DNA from: Zerene cesonia
Lineage: Eukaryota; Arthropoda; Insecta; Lepidoptera; Pieridae
Direction of reading: 5' to 3'
NCBI RefSeq assembly: GCF_012273895.1
Contig: NC_052105.1
Span: 3,286,001-3,350,000, forward strand
Length of the DNA: 64,000 bases
Numbering within the stretch: the stretch's first letter is position 1; the number at the start of each line of letters is the position of its first letter. A model generated the notes under the pieces. It was not told where the DNA came from. It did not search any database and was given only the letters and a program-made list of their open reading frames with translations. Made by a program: the position numbers and the translations under genes. Shown piece after piece: positions 62,465 to 64,000 of this stretch.

Positions 62465-62675
62465 GGCGATGGAGTAGGTGGTTCGCCTGACGGTAAGCGA
62501 TCACCACCACCCAGAAACATTTGCAGATGTAAGGCCTATGGAAATGGATACAGTACACTGACTGCTCCATTCATAGCACAAAACATAGTAGCATTTACAT
62601 ACTATAATTTTACACCGATCTTCTGTGTGGGTGTGGTACCTTCCCCAGTGTGAGCTGGCTTAATTGGTGACGAAA
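62465..62675 (-). mobile_element. SINE-like repeat, family S, copy E
   Basis: Reverse copy with GACGGTAAGCGATCACCACC, then GATCTTCTGTGTGGGTGTGG and TACCTTCCCCAGTGTGAGC. It has lost some of the middle part. Confidence 0.6.
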
Positions 62676-64000
62676 CGATATGATATTTGAATAATCGATT
62701 AAACTGTGACTTATTAACAATAAAAATATATGGAAAGATGAACATTGAAAATCAGGCTTATTTTATTTTCAGCGGTATTCTCTCTCGTGCCTACTTTTGA
62801 TCTTAAAATTAAGAACTAACAGTAGATAATTGTAAATTAAATTTAAACTCACCTGTGATGTCTTCAATAACACATAACGTATTTAATCCAGTCATACAGA
62901 GTCATGAATCTCTCTTATTCTTATTACTATTGTCTATTTTATATTTTCATTTATTTATTTATTTATTTATTTTTATAGAGTTGTTTTTCGATTTATTACA
63001 TGTTACGCATAAGATTTATTAATTGAAAATATGAAGCCTCATTAAAACATATCATTAGCTCCAAATCTGAATTACGTTTCATGTTTGTGTATATTGTTCT
63101 CGTTATCACCTCTGTTTTGTTATTTGAAATAATACGAGTATGTACATAGTGTGACTAAGAAATTGTTTACAAATACATCACTGAGATTGCGTCGAGTACA
63201 ATGTAATCACAACGCAGATTGTATAGTTGTTTATCTAGTAATAGGCTTATGTGATACAGCGTGTATTAAATACGACAAGGATAATAACATTTCCTCAATA
63301 TAAAATAACAATTTAGAGGTCAGTGTTTGGATACATATAATCCTTGTTGGTGGGGAAAGAAAAAAGATACTTTGCGCGGTAGTTCACTGCAACTACACTA
63401 AAGTATTCGAGATTATATCATTTCTTTTAGACAAACATTTTTAAGAAACTTCTAGAAATGATACTCTATAATATTGTGTCTAGAAGAGGGTACTAGAGTA
63501 CTGCATTTATAATATACGTTCAAACTTGTTGTCAGATTATTTGCGACATTCTACTCTACAAGAATCAAATATTTTTAAAGCCAATATTTTATATTGACTT
63601 TTAAAGTCAAAACATCAATCTATATCGGCTTTTATTCTTTATTGTGATTATATATGATATATTACCCGATGTTTAGCAAAACGCAATAGCAGCACGTAGT
63701 CTAATAACATTTTTGAAATATAATTACAATTTTATCAGATACAGCAAAATGTATTTATAAAAAGTAGTTTCTATCTTTTCCTTTTCTTTTTGTTCCTGCA
63801 CTGTCTGTCTATGTCTTCGCGAATCCTTGTTTTCCGACAACAAATAGAGAACGTCTTGATTCTTCAAGCAGCGTATCCACATACAGTAAAGTGTTTTCTA
63901 CGATCCAGACGCACTCAGTAGAAAATTGATATAAACCTGTTGTGGGGAAGCTCCGTTTGCTCAGGTGACAAGCTGACTTATTTGTGCAAAGCGTACGACC
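62676..64000. other. AT-rich stretch at window end
   Basis: No gene seen. It contains the ATTT microsatellite and a good but unsupported minus-strand donor-like CAG|GTGAGT near 62852. Confidence 0.45.
62949..62972. repeat. (ATTT)n microsatellite
   Basis: About six tandem TTTA units. Confidence 0.9.

Noticed and set aside
62852..62895. Minus-strand CAG|GTGAGT donor as an upstream exon
   Set aside because: The phase-0 frame meets TAA after about ten codons with no ATG; only a non-coding 5-prime exon would be possible, with no further support.
1..64000. CRISPR array, prokaryotic operon or phage-type system
   Set aside because: No regular repeat-spacer pattern, no operon-like gene packing, and the only gene is spliced and metazoan.

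Overview
This window is AT-rich, intron- and transposon-laden nuclear DNA from a lepidopteran insect. I infer a ditrysian moth or butterfly because the stretch is littered with non-autonomous Helitron ends typical of Lepidoptera (TCCTACTAATATTATAAA at one end, GGGCGCAGCTAGT at the other). It also carries lepidopteran SINE-like repeats and short non-LTR 3-prime tails ending in GAT/ATT repeats. The species cannot be read from the sequence. Two runs of exactly 1000 N (18130-19129 and 27726-28725) are scaffolding placeholders.

Only one gene is well supported: a minus-strand gene spanning at least 46414 to 27024 that encodes an SH2-domain adaptor of the SHB/SHD/SHE/SHF family. I could trace six coding exons, one of them (28726-29507) known only on one side of an N gap. 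Splice sites are GT-AG and phases match wherever both sides are visible. In order: 46414-46319 (contains a YSVP, i.e. Y-x-x-P, motif), 32361-31947 (Arg/Ser/Tyr-rich), 29507-28726 (acidic, FDPF, polyproline, many Tyr), gap, 27725-27585 (linker), 27441-27322 and 27210-27024 (the C-terminal SH2 domain with FLVRNS). The total readable is 580 codons plus whatever is in the gap. The true N-terminus of this long form is not found. A second possible first exon (37441-37373) with its own ATG splices in the same phase to the 32361 exon and lies just below a GC-richer, promoter-like segment, so an alternative promoter is plausible.

Region by region: 1-26 kb is gene-poor, with Helitron copies, remnants of a common 'AACCGACTTCAAAAAAGGAGG' repeat, a tRNA-derived SINE (20.05 kb) and a reverse-transcriptase fragment (YADD box) running into the first N gap. 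26-46.4 kb is the SHB-family gene and its introns, with a striking local excess of AP-1 (TGASTCA) sites at 36.8-43.6 kb. 46.4-64 kb is probably the upstream intron or 5-prime flank, full of repeats. It includes a hAT-like element of about 1.4 kb that ends 36 bp from the splice acceptor of the YSVP exon, a tRNA-like Pol III unit, and several copies of a GC-rich SINE-like family.

No bacterial-type system, CRISPR array, rRNA or intact transposase gene was seen. The most interesting signals are the AP-1 cluster, the possible alternative promoter with a signal-peptide-like upstream ORF, the perfect 27-bp-arm palindrome beside the gap at 18 kb, and the transposon hugging the splice acceptor.
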